Source: Anadara kagoshimensis
Lineage: Eukaryota > Mollusca > Bivalvia > Arcoida > Arcidae
Direction of reading: 5' to 3'
Length of the DNA stretch: 64,000 bases
NCBI GenBank assembly: GCA_021292105.1
Contig: CM037870.1
Location: forward strand, 66,021,018 to 66,085,017
Shown: one piece after another, positions 42,575 to 53,665 of the stretch
Layout of the letters: each line of letters starts with the position of its first letter
How positions within the stretch are numbered: position 1 is the stretch's first letter
Position numbers and translations under genes: made by a program
Notes under the pieces: model-generated
What the model saw: only the letters and a program-made list of their open reading frames with translations
Databases searched by the model: none
What the model was told of the DNA's origin: nothing

Positions 42575-42775
42575 AATTCTTTTATATATATTGAGGCGGT
42601 CAGATCAAGGATGGTGGAGGAAACCGGATTGTCTTGAAAAAAAACTTTCGGCAAAGGAAATGACTAATACTCTCACATTAGGATGTGTTTCGAGTGGGGA
42701 TCGAACGTAGGCTTGTGATCCGTAACTACACACTTCAGTCCACTTGGCCACCTAAACCCTCCATATGTTTTAAGT
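42575..42775 (-). mobile_element. Second SINE family with tRNA-Ser/Leu-like head
   Basis: The minus strand has GGTGGCCAAGTGGACTGAAG (A box) and ACGTTCGATCCCCACTC (B box). The other end reads 'gaattttgactgggtagtaaaacat', close to the main family's TCTTGACTGGGACGTTAAAC. The body in between is unrelated. Confidence 0.65.
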
Positions 42776-42884
42776 TACCATTACTAATTTACTGATGGTG
42801 GAAAATAATGATAGTGGCCTAGGCTATAAATGGTGTGTAGCCTAGCAAATAGAGACTAAATTTTTATTAACTACAGATTGTTCT

Positions 42885-43012
42885 CGCCAAACATACCGCG
42901 TCACGGTAAGCTTGGTACGCTAAAGAACCCTGCTATATAATGCCATAAGCGCAACGCACAGGTAAAATCTTTACACCTTCGTCTTTAGCTGGCGAAGTCT
43001 CGATATATACAT
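42885..43012 (+). mobile_element. SINE fragment (3' part of body)
   Basis: 'cgcgtcacggtaagcttggt', 'gctaaagaaccctgc' and 'ctggcgaagtctcgatata' match the family body. The head and tail are missing. Confidence 0.8.
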
Positions 43013-43015
43013 ATT

Positions 43016-43172
43016 ATATACACAGTGTGCATGTACAACCCTTCGTATCAGGTCGAGTCCTTTTTTTCGTAGTCGTATCACTACGAGTCGCGCTTGCGCG
43101 ACGAGTAGTGATACAGCTACGAAAAAAGGACGAGACCTGATACGAAGGGTTGTACAAACACACTGTGTATAT
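43016..43172. repeat. Hairpin with ~77-bp arms around a GC-rich tip
   Basis: From 'atatacacagtgtg' (43016) to its inverse 'cacactgtgtatat' (ending 43172), with the blocks GTACAACCCTTCGTATCAGG and CGTATCACTAC paired and a TCGCGC/GCGCGA tip. There are only about seven mismatches or bulges in 77 bp. It is probably a terminal or whole foldback element. Confidence 0.9.
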
Positions 43173-43177
43173 GATAT

Positions 43178-43486
43178 TTTTATCTAACATTTCCTATTAG
43201 GTCATTAAAATAATAAAAAAAACCCAATACTTTATGTGAAAAAATACATTTTACCACAGAAAACCACTGAACTATGTTATGACATGTTTTGTAGTAATGA
43301 CGTCATTGTTTACATTTGACAAATCGGAGATTCCCCAATGACGTCACAATGAGAAGTGCACGTGTACTTTACCGCCAATGTTGTATCACCACACTGTGGT
43401 GATACAAGATTCTGTATCACGCGTGTTCGATAAAACTTGTATTTCATCAAATACAGACAGAAAAACTAGTCTAATGTTAGATAAAA
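43178..43486. mobile_element. Possible MITE with 14-bp TIRs
   Basis: TTTTATCTAACATT (43178-43191) is inverted exactly at 43473-43486. Inside are two TGACGTCA-type sites (about 43300 and 43339) and a perfect 13-bp-arm palindrome TTGTATCACCACA-C-TGTGGTGATACAA at 43381-43407. It abuts the hairpin at 43016-43172, and both may be one element. No target duplication was found. Confidence 0.5.
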
Positions 43487-44691
43487 GTGAAATATTCTTG
43501 ATTTGGACGTTAAACACCATAACTCAACATAAAAAGATCGATTTGGATAACTGACAGCTTCGAACTTCTGTATTTCATTGGACCCCTGATAAGAATGTTC
43601 CAAAACGAAATATACTGTAAATGCGACAGGTTATTCGTTTTTTTTAAAAACAAATTATATCTGTTGAAGTACGTAAAAGTGTAAAACTCAAGAACCAATA
43701 GACTGAAAATGCAAGAAAGTGTCCCCTCTTATCATAAAAGGGCTATAATTGTATAATTACAAACTTGGCGTTGTTACACAATTTAGAGCATTTTCATTGG
43801 TTGTTGTCTTGCAAAAACACGTTGTTATTTTCCAATAACAACGTTTTCTACCGGAACTACTTTGAGCCCGTTTCCAGGATTACCCATCTTTGAATTCTAT
43901 TAATAACTGTAAACAAATGGGGAGATCGGGAACGATTTCACATAGAAACATTAAAATACTTCGATTTTTTTATAAATGAAAATTTTGACGAAATAATTCA
44001 AACATGTTCTAATTAATTTTCACCGATATTTTGAATAATTTACCTTTAAGATTGTATATTCATGAAATATTTTTCAAAATCGACATTTTATTTTACGTGT
44101 CTATAGGCCTATGTATAAGCAATATGACACGCGACATGGTATTCTTGGATGACAAACCTCAGTGCTGGGTGTTTTGTTTTGAAATTCAGCACATACGCAT
44201 CTTTTTAAAAGCAAAGACATTTATTATTCCCCCACGACAATGTGTAGACGGGGATCAGGATAAATATTTTGAGGAATGCAATGCCAGTGTGCAGATAAGC
44301 CAGATTGATGAGCCTGAACTGGATCTTAATGATAATGACAGTAGGCCTGCCAATAATAATTTAATAAAATTGATAACATACTATATTCCAAAATTCACCC
44401 GTTAATACCGCTTGTTTACCATCTCCAAATGTCCCTGATCAGCCCATACAGCTACCACCGGTGACATAATCCCTCATCTCACATCAAGTCCATAGGTGGT
44501 AAAACATTGATTCATCCAAGAAAACATTAATTCCATGTCAATAGTTTGTTTCAGGTTTTGTTTAACACACTGTTCATGTGTATGCGCATGCGTCAAGTTG
44601 AAGAGACGTACAAAATTTCACTAAGTATATTTGTGCAAATTTTAGTGGTTTTTAATAGACATTAATTGAAGATTTGGTTGAAAGAGGTGAA
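43487..44691. other. Stretch before LINE-B, nothing firmly recognised
   Basis: A hairpin CGTTGTTATT-TTCC-AATAACAACG lies at about 43831-43854. An open frame at 44031-44405 has an acidic tail (QIDEPELDLNDND) but no known domain. The last few hundred bases may be the 5' UTR of LINE-B. Confidence 0.45.
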
Positions 44692-45854
44692 ATGAGACGT
44701 CAAAACAATACTTGTGAGATTAGTTGTTTAGAGAACAGTTTAAATTCGCAGGAATTTGTTAGTGAGCCTCTCAGTCAAAACGGGGCCATGGACTATGTTA
44801 GAAATGTAATGGCGCCAATCAGTGTCACAGCGGTTGTTCACAACGAGGAAGACAGCCTTCAAGACGTAAGTAATGTCACGTATAATACAACAGAAACCCC
44901 CTGCAAGGCTAGAAAAAGACAATTATCTGACATTTCATTCATAAATGACAATAGCAGTAAAAAGTTCAAATGCCAGGAAAAATCCGCCTTGCCGGAAGTG
45001 GTATCCCCCAGCTAACCGACATAACAGATAGGCAGGGAACACAAACACAAGATTTACATAGCCTAGTTTTACGTCTTACTAACGATGTCAGGGTTCTTAA
45101 CGAGTCTGTAAACCAGAGAATGTTGACTTTTGAGAAATTTTTAGAGGCTAGATTGGGCGCTGAAATTAATAAAGTTGTTGATGAAAGAGTAGATAGCAAA
45201 TTAGGTCAGTTTAAAAGTGAAGTGAAAAAAGACATGGACACTCTGTCAGAGAAAGTGGACACGATGACATCGAGAATGTCTATGGTAAACTCAAAAAGTG
45301 CAGGTGTCAACAGGGAAATGAATATAGTTATCAGGAATCTCCCAGAAAGACAGGGTGAAAATCTTATGTCTAAAGTGAACGGTTTGATAAAAGATGGTCT
45401 CAAAATAAGTGATGTTAAAGTTTCATCGGTTGAAAGAAAGAAGAGTAAACACGAGAGAAAATGTGGTGTGGTTATTGCTAGGTGTAAATCGATGGAGGAC
45501 AAATCTAAAGTTATGAGGGCCAAGCGGGTTTTAAGAGACAGTCGAAATTTTAAAGACATTTTCATAGAAAATGATATCCCTATTTCAGAACGCATTTTAA
45601 ATGAGAACATTAAAACCATAGTAAACACTTTTGGAAATGATAAACTTGTTTACCGGGGAAATCGTATTGTAAGACGGTCACCGTCAGGTAGGTCAAATGA
45701 CAATAGTGAACTCGATAGAAATTCCTCAGGTAGACAGTATACGGGTCACGGCCAGTCACGTGATCCAAGCGCACATCGGAATGTAAACAGACATACAAGC
45801 CGGAATGAAAGTTCAAGGTCATCTGAAAGTTCAAGATACAGACATGCTCGTTAG
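44692..45854 (+). CDS. LINE-B ORF1 protein (one frameshift)
   Basis: The start is ATG 44692 (MRRQNNTCEIS). The first frame runs to 45015 and the second from about 44970 to the TAG at 45852-45854. They are joined by a one-base shift in the C run at about 45004-45008, giving about 388 residues. The N-terminal third is polar with a basic patch (KARKRQLS). The middle is a long heptad-like coiled coil (VLRLTNDVRVLNESVNQRML to DTLSEKVDTMTSRM). Then comes an RRM-like fold (MNIVIRNLPERQGENLM; CGVVIARCKSMEDKSKVM) followed by a C-terminal piece (NDIPISERILNENIK) and an Arg/Ser/His-rich tail. That order matches ORF1 nucleic-acid chaperones of L1/CR1-like elements, which coat the element RNA. No zinc knuckle is seen. 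The frameshift may be real or a sequencing error in a homopolymer. Confidence 0.82.
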
Positions 45855-45857
45855 TAT

Positions 45858-48800
45858 AAATGCGGAGTTTGGAATGTTAGGGCTTCAATCATAGTAATTT
45901 GTCGGATAACTATGTTGTAAGAACTAGATGCATTGAATTTTGCGATCTTGATATTATAGGTGTGGTTGAAACTCATTTAATTAGAAAAAAGAAATTGGAA
46001 TTTGACAATTATGTGTGGTTTGGTCATAACAGAGCTAATTTACATAGAAACGCAAAAGTAGGTTCTGGGGGTGTTGGCTTCATGGTACGCAAAAGTTTGT
46101 TGAAAAACTTCAAAGTTACAATAGTGGATAAAAACTATGAAGGTATTCTCTGGTTAAACTTTCAGCATCGGACACTGCCATTTAATTTTTATACGTGTGT
46201 ATGTTACTTACCACCCGATCAATCTACAAGAAATGTTGACGTTGACAGTTTTTTCGACACGTTAACACAACAAATATATTGTCTACAGAATAAAAACGCC
46301 GATTTGTTTATCTGTGGTGATTTTAATGCACGCATTTCTGATATGGACGACCATATTCCAGGTGTTGATATCCTTCCAGACCGTTTGATAGTGGACGACA
46401 AATCGAATAAGTATGGAGAATTATTTTGTGATTTCCTTATATCCGTGAACTGTTGTGTACTTAACGGCCGTAAATGCAAGAACAACGACTTTACTTACGT
46501 GTCAGAATGTGGGAAATCGGTGGTAGATTATTGTGTGGTGCCGTACGAATCTTTAGACAATTTTTCAGATATTCAAGTTAGAAGGGCATCTGAGCTGGTG
46601 GATCAGGCCGGTTGTATGACACTAGTTGGCAAAGGGTCAAAAATACCCGATCATTCAATAATTTCTTGGACTTATAGCGTGAAGCATATAGTCGACCCAG
46701 ATGTGGAAACTGTGGATCGGATGGATTTACCAATATCGGAAGTCAAGAAATATAATTTAGATACTGTGGATTCAAATTTTTTATCGGATAACATGGATAT
46801 TACGTACCTTACCGAGGAGATTAATCAGATCAATACTAATCAATCAATACAGGATTCACTGAATAGAGTGTTCAATGAATTTGTGGATATCGTTAAAAGT
46901 GAAATGGATAACAAACTGGAATGTAAAGTCTTCAATCCGGGTATTAAAAACAAAAAAGGAGGATAAAAAAGCCGTGGTGGAATGATAATCTTACCGAGCT
47001 ATGGAATAAAATGTCTAAAGCGGAAAAAGAATATACCATTCATCAAGGAAAAAATAAACAACATCTACGGAATTTATTTGTATCTGCGAGAAAAGTGTTT
47101 GATCGTCATGTTCAACGTGCTAAACGCTGTTACTGGTATGACCAACAACAAAAATTTCAAAAGTTGGAATCAGGTGATCAAAAGGCATTTTGGAAAGAAA
47201 TTAATATTGGTTTAGGGAGTGAAAGAAAAAAAGCAATTCCTATGGAAATTATTACGGATAATGGTTCTGTTAATTCTAATGCATCTGATGTTTTAAATAA
47301 GTGGAAAGTTTATTTTAGTGAGCTTTTAAATCCGATTAGTGTTTCTAATGAGTCCAGTGTTCAACATATTCCTATCAATGGTTCTGTGAATGTTGAAAAT
47401 TTTGAAGTTTTTTATTCCGAGATCTCATTAGATGAGATATTTTCTGTGATTAAATCAGCTAAAAGTGGTAAAGCTGCAGGTTATGATGAAATTCCTATGG
47501 AAGTTTTAAGAAATAATAGTGTTGTAAACTACTTAGTGCTTTTGTTTAATATTTGTTTTACAAAAGGTATTATCCCTGATATGTGGAGAAAGGGAATAAT
47601 TAATCCGGTTTCAAAATCATCTACAAAGGATCCTAGAGATCCCTCAGGGTATAGGGGTATCACATTGGCACCTTCAGCTTATAAGTTGTATTGTAATGTC
47701 TTAAATAATCGTTTAGTTAAGTGGGAAAATGATAATAATATTTTGTCTGACAAGCAAAATGGTTTTAGAAAAAACAGAAGTACTGTGGACCATATATGTA
47801 CTTTAACTTCTATTATTGAAAATAGAAAATTACAGAATAAATCTACTTTTACTGCTTTCATTGATTTTAGAAAAGCGTATGATTCGATTGATAGATGTTT
47901 ACTTTTTGATAAATTGCGAAATATTGGAATATGTGGTTATATGTATAATGCTTTAGTATCAATTTATTCCAATGTACAATGTTGTGTTCGAATTAATGGA
48001 TTTATGTCAGACTGGTTTCAAGTTAAGTGTGGTTTAAAGCAAGGGTGTATCCTCTCACCTCTGTTATTCAATTTGTATATTAATGACTTGGTTTCTTTTC
48101 TAGATACTTTATCAGTAGGTGTAACTATAGGAACTGACATTATAAACTGTTTATTTTATGCTGATGATTTGGTTTTATTGGCAGAATCTCCGTCGGATTT
48201 ACAGTTACTTCTTGATAAACTTGAAGTATGGACTACGAATAATAAGATGTCAATTAACTTCGATAAGTCAAATATAGTTCATTTTCGTAATTCTACGACA
48301 AGAAAGACATTAGCAAAGTTCTCTTGTGCTGGTAATTCTGTGTCTGTTGTGGACCATTATATATACCTTGGTGTGTTATTACATGAACATTTAGACTATT
48401 CCTTTACAGCGAAACGTGTAGCAGCCTCGGCAAACAGAGCCCTTGGACTTCTCATTGCAAAATTTAAATCTACAGGTGGATTGCCATTTAAGACTTTTAC
48501 TAAGTTATATGAGAACACTGTTGTTCCAATAATAACTTATAGCTCTGCCGTTTGGGGCTATAAACAGTTTCCTTGTATTGACGCAGTACAAAATAAAGCT
48601 AGCAGATTTTTTCTTGGTTTAAGGCGCTATGCCTCTAATACCGCAGTCCAAGGTGATATGGGATGGACTCCAATAAGTGTAAAATCATGGGACTCTGTTA
48701 TACGACAGTATCGGCGATTCTGTGATATGGACGATTATAGACTTAATAAACGTGTGTTTTTGTGGGCAGATAACTTGAAACATAACGTGAAAAATTGGAA

Positions 48801-49380
48801 TAGTTTTGTTAATAATAAGTTTATCTCTCTAGGCGTTACAAATTACTGTGAGATGGACGTTAAACATTTAATTAAATTAGTTTCCAACGGTAACATGGAG
48901 TTATATATAGCAGACTGGTTAGATGATTTAAATCGAAATTGTGCTAAACGTGGCTCCGGGGGTAATAAATTAAGGACTTTTAGAACTTTTAAAAAATCTT
49001 TTTATACTGAATTTTATGTTAGTGGTTTTTTATCTCATGCACAGAGGAGTGCCCTGGCACAATTTAGGTGTGGAATTGCACCACTCGTATTGAGACAGGG
49101 AGGTATGAAGGTATCCCATTAGAAAACCGTACTTGTTTTAACTGTGTACATTGTGTGGAATCGGAATCCCATGTTATTTTACATTGTGTTTTATATGCGA
49201 TTTAAGAGATGTTTTATTTGAGAAAGCGAGATGTGTTGGTTTAATTATGGTTTTAATTTTGATCTTTTAAGCGATTCCGACAAATTATGTATGCTTTTAG
49301 CCCATAGTGATATGTATTTAAGTGCTGCCAAGTTCTGCAGAAGTGTTTTATTACGCCGCAGTCATTTTTTATATTCATAA
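45858..49380 (+). CDS. LINE-B ORF2: endonuclease and reverse transcriptase (frameshifted)
   Basis: The AP-like endonuclease starts with CGVWNVR at about 45860. A one-base shift leads to the long frame 45899-46966, with VETHL (catalytic Glu), ICGDFNARI (46310 region) and PDHSIISW (46648 region, SDH-type box). A second shift at an A-rich run near 46945-46970 leads to the frame ending at 49122. That frame has the RT: KAAGYDEIPMEVL, SGYRGITLAPSAYKL, FTAFIDFRKAYDSIDR (motif A), LKQGCILSPLLFNLYIND (motif B) and FYADDLVLL (YADD at 48156-48167), then a YLGVLLHEHLDYS thumb and a SAVWGYKQF segment. A third shift near 49103 adds a C-terminal Cys/His knuckle (CFNCVHCVESESHVILHC). All catalytic residues are in place. 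Confidence 0.88.
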
Positions 49381-49557
49381 GCAGTTTTTTATTATGTACA
49401 TGTATATGACATGTTTTAATCAGGGGTTTTATAATTTAAAGTCTCTTATAACTCTTTTAGAGTGGCATATTTATATATTTTATGTGTGCTAATAATGTTT
49501 TATATGTTGTATATATTATGATGAGACTATAATAAAATTTATTATTATATTATTATT

Positions 49558-52235
49558 CATTCAACTAATGCAGTTTTTCTTATGTTATGGGTAAAAACAA
49601 ACATGTAAACACGCCTTTCCTACAAACGCATGGCCGTCACGTATGACGTTGTACAAAGTGTTGTTTGTTTCATGATTGCGAGACATAATATAGTCCCCTT
49701 TTGTCAATGGATTTAAATGTAACATAATTTATATGTTGACTGAAAATAACTAGGAAATAAATAAAAAGATATAAATTCAAAAATATTTCAGCTTTTTGAT
49801 CGGATATTTTATTATTTCATAAAGATGCCATTTATTGTATTAATACGCAGTTCAACCTTGTAACGTCGATTTTCTGAAAATCAGCTGATCAGTTGGAAAT
49901 GTAGGTCAGCTTAAAAACTTAAATTTCAAGGTTGGTTTGTAATTATAAGAATTGAATTGCACTTTTTACGTTAAGTGGCGTAGCTACGCGGTTTTACACA
50001 ATTTGTGATAATTTTCACGTTGTTACACCCCGATAACAACGTAAAAAGTGCAATTCAATTCTTAAAATAATTGTCAAATTTACTTTCTATACTGAATAAT
50101 ATTGTTACATACCCGAATTTCAGTTCAGCAGCAATGCCATCTTATTAAAATGTGTGTGTGTGGTATAAATGGGGAAGTTTTTATAAGTCCAGAGAGGCAC
50201 CAAAGGCACTTTCCCAGAGGATCCTTAAAATTTAAAATAATATCTAAACGCTACAAAAAGCAGCAATCTGACGTGTTCTTGAATCATTTCGAGTGTTCAT
50301 AGTTAAAACACTTTTTAGTATTAATTAACAATGCTTCAAAAATATTATTTAGTGCACGCGGCAAAACAGTAAATGTGCTTCTTGCATTAAAAAGGTGTTT
50401 AAATTCGCATCGGAAATCTTTCAGCCACTAGCAATGAGACCATGCGCTATTCATGTTTAGTATTTAACCACAGTACATATACGTGTGTTTGAGCTGCTTG
50501 TTCCTTGCCAGGATTAACCGTTTATAGTGTTTGTTCGCTGCTACCCCACCAGACCGTTTAGCATTCTTCAGGCTTACCTACCGTAGTTGCCTTTTACAAG
50601 TATGTGTTTTTGTATACTGGAGTAGTAAAGGCCCAATTTCTGAATCTCTCTCTCGTATTGATGGTGATAAATGTCTGTAATATTTTACCGAGGCAAATAC
50701 ATCGGTTGTCTCATAGTATGCGATGGTCATGATACTCGTGCTGACAATCACTCTCATTAATATAAGTAAATATTATCAATATTAAAAATAACTAGTGGTT
50801 AATTATTATATCCGACAAGTGAAATACTTAAAAAAGCAGTCGTGTTGTTTACATTTTTTGGTATGAAAAAAAGAAATGCGCCTGAGTGGATAGGGGATCC
50901 ATTACTTGTATGTGGGAAAGTCATCAACAATCATTATCAGTCCTAAAATAACGTCTGATGGATCAGAACAAAACCAAGATCACATTTCCAAGTTTTATTA
51001 TAGTATGTGATACTTTGCATCACTCAAATCTCCAATTCATTACTGCGATTATCAATGAATTGTTAAAAACTTTCAATGATGATATTGATAATATAAAAAA
51101 ACATCCTTTCAGAATCACCGATCTAGTATTTGCCCCCCCCCCCCCCCCCATATACGTAGTAGAAGACATTTATCTACCGTCGTACGTAACACTACAAAAT
51201 CGGCAAAATGTACCAGATGTGATGCAAATTCAATTTGTAATATCTTTTAAATTATTTAACTTCTGTTAGTCGTTGATATATCAATGGGTAGCTATGAAAA
51301 TTTGCCTTTTCATCATATGAAGATTTTATTTTAATCACTTTAATTGAGCAAACCAATGGGATATAAACCTGAAAATCGGCTGTCTTCAACGCTGTTTTCA
51401 AGCCCCTTTATTTTAGACTAATAAAAGTGTAATTAAAAGTCAATATTTAAACAATGTAAATGGGCAGTATTCCTTAGAAATACTTATTTTTATTATATTA
51501 CAAATATCTCTATGATCTGACATTTCAGTGTCGAAAAATCTTGAAGTGAAGAAAGCGTACCGGTCGCGAAAGACTGGGCAGAAACGTCAAAGTTGAATAG
51601 GATTTGGCACTCTTTAAAGCATATTCATTAAATCGTCATTTAATTTCGCAGATCTAATTCTAGAGTTTAGAAATCATATAATTGAATTCTGCATTAAATT
51701 TCCTTTCAATTGATAAAAAAATGATACAATCCATTCGAAAACACACGTTTTACATGGTGTCGGTTACAACTAATGCCTCAAAAGTACTCAAAAAGTGCAA
51801 AAATGGCGTAAAACGATGTGTTTACCTAAACACGAATTTTTCGCCTGCATGTAGTACATATTCAAAGTTCTCAATTTACGTCATTACGCGTCATATAAAT
51901 GATTTTGTAAAAAACTTTAATATGATTTTTTCTTCATTTTTCACACATATAAGTTTGATAGCATTTTAATATCTAGAAATACATTAAAAAATCGGGTTTA
52001 AATAATGTAGAAAAAATCATAAAAATAGAAATTTGAATTGCGTGCTTGAATTTCAAGTAAAAAAAATATGTAGGACAGAGTGTTTGTAAAGAAAAACACA
52101 AAAACAAAGTTGATCGGAAATTTTCTTTTGTTTGCTTTGGTACCAGGGTTTTAAAGATCCGTCCACAAATCACATTTCCACGCCGAAAATAGTACACCTG
52201 ACACGCCGAAAATCAAAATGGCGTAGTTTGGCGTA
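49558..52235. other. Interior of the TTAA insertion, no gene recognised
   Basis: Contains a hairpin at about 49940-50072 and a poly-C run at 51136-51149 inside an otherwise unconvincing frame (50958-51269). Frames at 50102 and 51682 show no domain. CGCCGAAAAT repeats near 52180-52210 lie beside the right terminus. Confidence 0.5.
49940..50072. repeat. Hairpin with ~30-bp arms
   Basis: AAGAATTGAATTGCACTTTT (from about 49948) is inverted at about 50043-50066. The loop holds another stem ACGTTGTTA/TAACAACGT (50018-50043). A related 'gttgttacacaattt' motif with a hairpin is at about 43767-43855. Confidence 0.8.
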
Positions 52236-52255
52236 TCTGCCAATTAAAGGGTTAA

Positions 52256-52933
52256 GCAATCTGGGAAATCCAACAGAAATGTTTAAATTTGAAGTGATCT
52301 AAAAGTAAGAGTTAACATTAAACGGAATACAAACCACGCCGAGGCCTCAAATGAACCCGATATATTTGTTGCATACAAAAACTGCAAACGCTCAGCGCGT
52401 TTTTATTTGGGTAATTTGAGTGCCGGAACCACGCGCGCCGGAATCCTCAATTACTTATTGCGCGAAAAAGTCCACGCTATGCAGCTGATGGCGTTTGAAG
52501 GTAGAAGGGGACGTGCCTCTGCTAAGCTAAATGTCATTAGAATCGGAAGATTTCTGGCCTGATGGCGTCGTTTGTAGACCGTGGCTGTCACAGAGACAGT
52601 GGTGTGAACAGTTTGCATATTAACTCTAATATGGGTATTACACGCAGTTATCATAAAATCAAATTCTTCCTAACTTTCAGCATAATGTTTGTAAATATAT
52701 TTACATGGAATGTTAGAGGTGTTATGTCTTCTGCAGTATGCTTGTCAGAATTATTAGATTTGACTAATTGTGATATTGCAGTAATAAGTGAACACAAACT
52801 TAAACAAAGTACTTTACATTTTCTGGACTCTATAGACAGTAACTATTCCAGTGTTGGTGCTAATTCTAATATAGATGAGAGAATTAGATGTGGTAAAGCA
52901 GGTATAGCTGTATTATATAAAAACTCCATATCC

Positions 52934-52999
<66 letters not shown>

Positions 53000-53252
53000 A
53001 TATATCACAATGTCAGAACGCATTGTAGGTATTGAGTACAAAGACCATACCAATACTCCCCTATATATTTGGTGTATATCTCCCCGCTGATGGTTATATA
53101 GAACACTATAAGAACGAGTTAAACATAGGTGATCTATATAATTATTACAGTCAGTATGGGCATGTAATAATTGCCCGGGACTTCAACGCCAGTTGCAGGT
53201 CCGTAGATATGTCCAGTTGTAATTATTATAAGTCTATGGAGTTTAACAAATC
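52256..53252 (+). pseudogene. LINE-D: end of ORF1 and endonuclease N-terminal part
   Basis: The ORF1 frame cut at 36711 resumes here with a SARFYLGNLSAGTTRAGILN stretch and closes with FWPDGV-type residues near 52560, as ORF1 proteins of this kind do. ORF2 then begins (about 52685) with VNIFTWNVRGVMSS, CDIAVISEHKL (catalytic Glu) and GKAGIAVLYKN. A (TA)n expansion at about 52936-53005 breaks it. It goes on with YIFGVYLPADGY and HVIIARDFNASC up to the target site TAACAAATC at 53244-53252. It is dead because of the expansion, frame changes and insertion. Confidence 0.82.
52936..53005. repeat. (TA)n microsatellite inside LINE-D ORF2
   Basis: About 70 bp of TA repeats with two TTA slips. It expanded within the endonuclease coding region. 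Confidence 0.98.
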
Positions 53253-53606
53253 GAATGGGACAAATACTTCACGCAAGACTTAGATTAGAATGTAGTTCCT
53301 TGAAATGCCATTTGTTTAACAAAAATTTAGTTGATGATCCCTATTGTCGTTGTGGACATATAGAAAATTCAAGACATTTTCTTTTATTTTGTCAGTTATT
53401 TGATAATATTCGTTTAAGAACTATTAATACACTTCCTTATGTCTTAAATATTGATAAATTATTGTATGGTGACCCATGTTATCTAATGAACAAAACGAAG
53501 AAATTTTCCTTTCTGTGCAAGAATTTATTTACAAACAAAACGTTTTGCGAGATAACTGTTGATAGTAGTGCGTAAATTTATTATATATACACACCCACTT
53601 ATTAAT

Positions 53607-53665
<59 letters not shown>

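Larger units (their letters stand above)
44692..49557 (+). mobile_element. LINE-B: nearly complete two-ORF non-LTR retrotransposon
   Basis: ORF1 (44692-45854), ORF2 (about 45858-49380) and a 3' UTR end in an (ATT)n-like tail at about 49535-49557. The coding parts have only a handful of one- or two-base shifts and hardly any internal stops, so the copy is young. It is related to LINE-A (20697-24243). The exact 5' end and a target duplication were not found. The clade (CR1/L2/Jockey-like) is not assigned. Confidence 0.9.
36711..52255. mobile_element. 15.5-kb insertion at TTAA with piggyBac-like terminal inverted repeats
   Basis: TTAACCCTTTAATTGGCAGA at 36711-36730 is perfectly inverted at 52236-52255. 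TTAA is the target duplication and CCCTTTAATTGGCAGA the 16-bp terminal repeat. A TTAA target and a CCC(T/A) start are typical of piggyBac-type elements. Taking out the insertion with one TTAA rejoins the LINE-D ORF1 frame. No transposase is recognisable inside. Much of the length is later insertions: LINE-B (about 4.9 kb), SINEs, an 851-bp retroinsert and hairpin elements. About 8 kb remain, with the 21-bp arrays and RFX palindromes. An alternative is that two separate related elements lie in opposite orientations, but the restored frame speaks for one. Confidence 0.72.

Noticed and set aside
43016-43172. Rho-independent terminator
   Set aside because: The hairpin is far too long, and this is not a bacterial genome.
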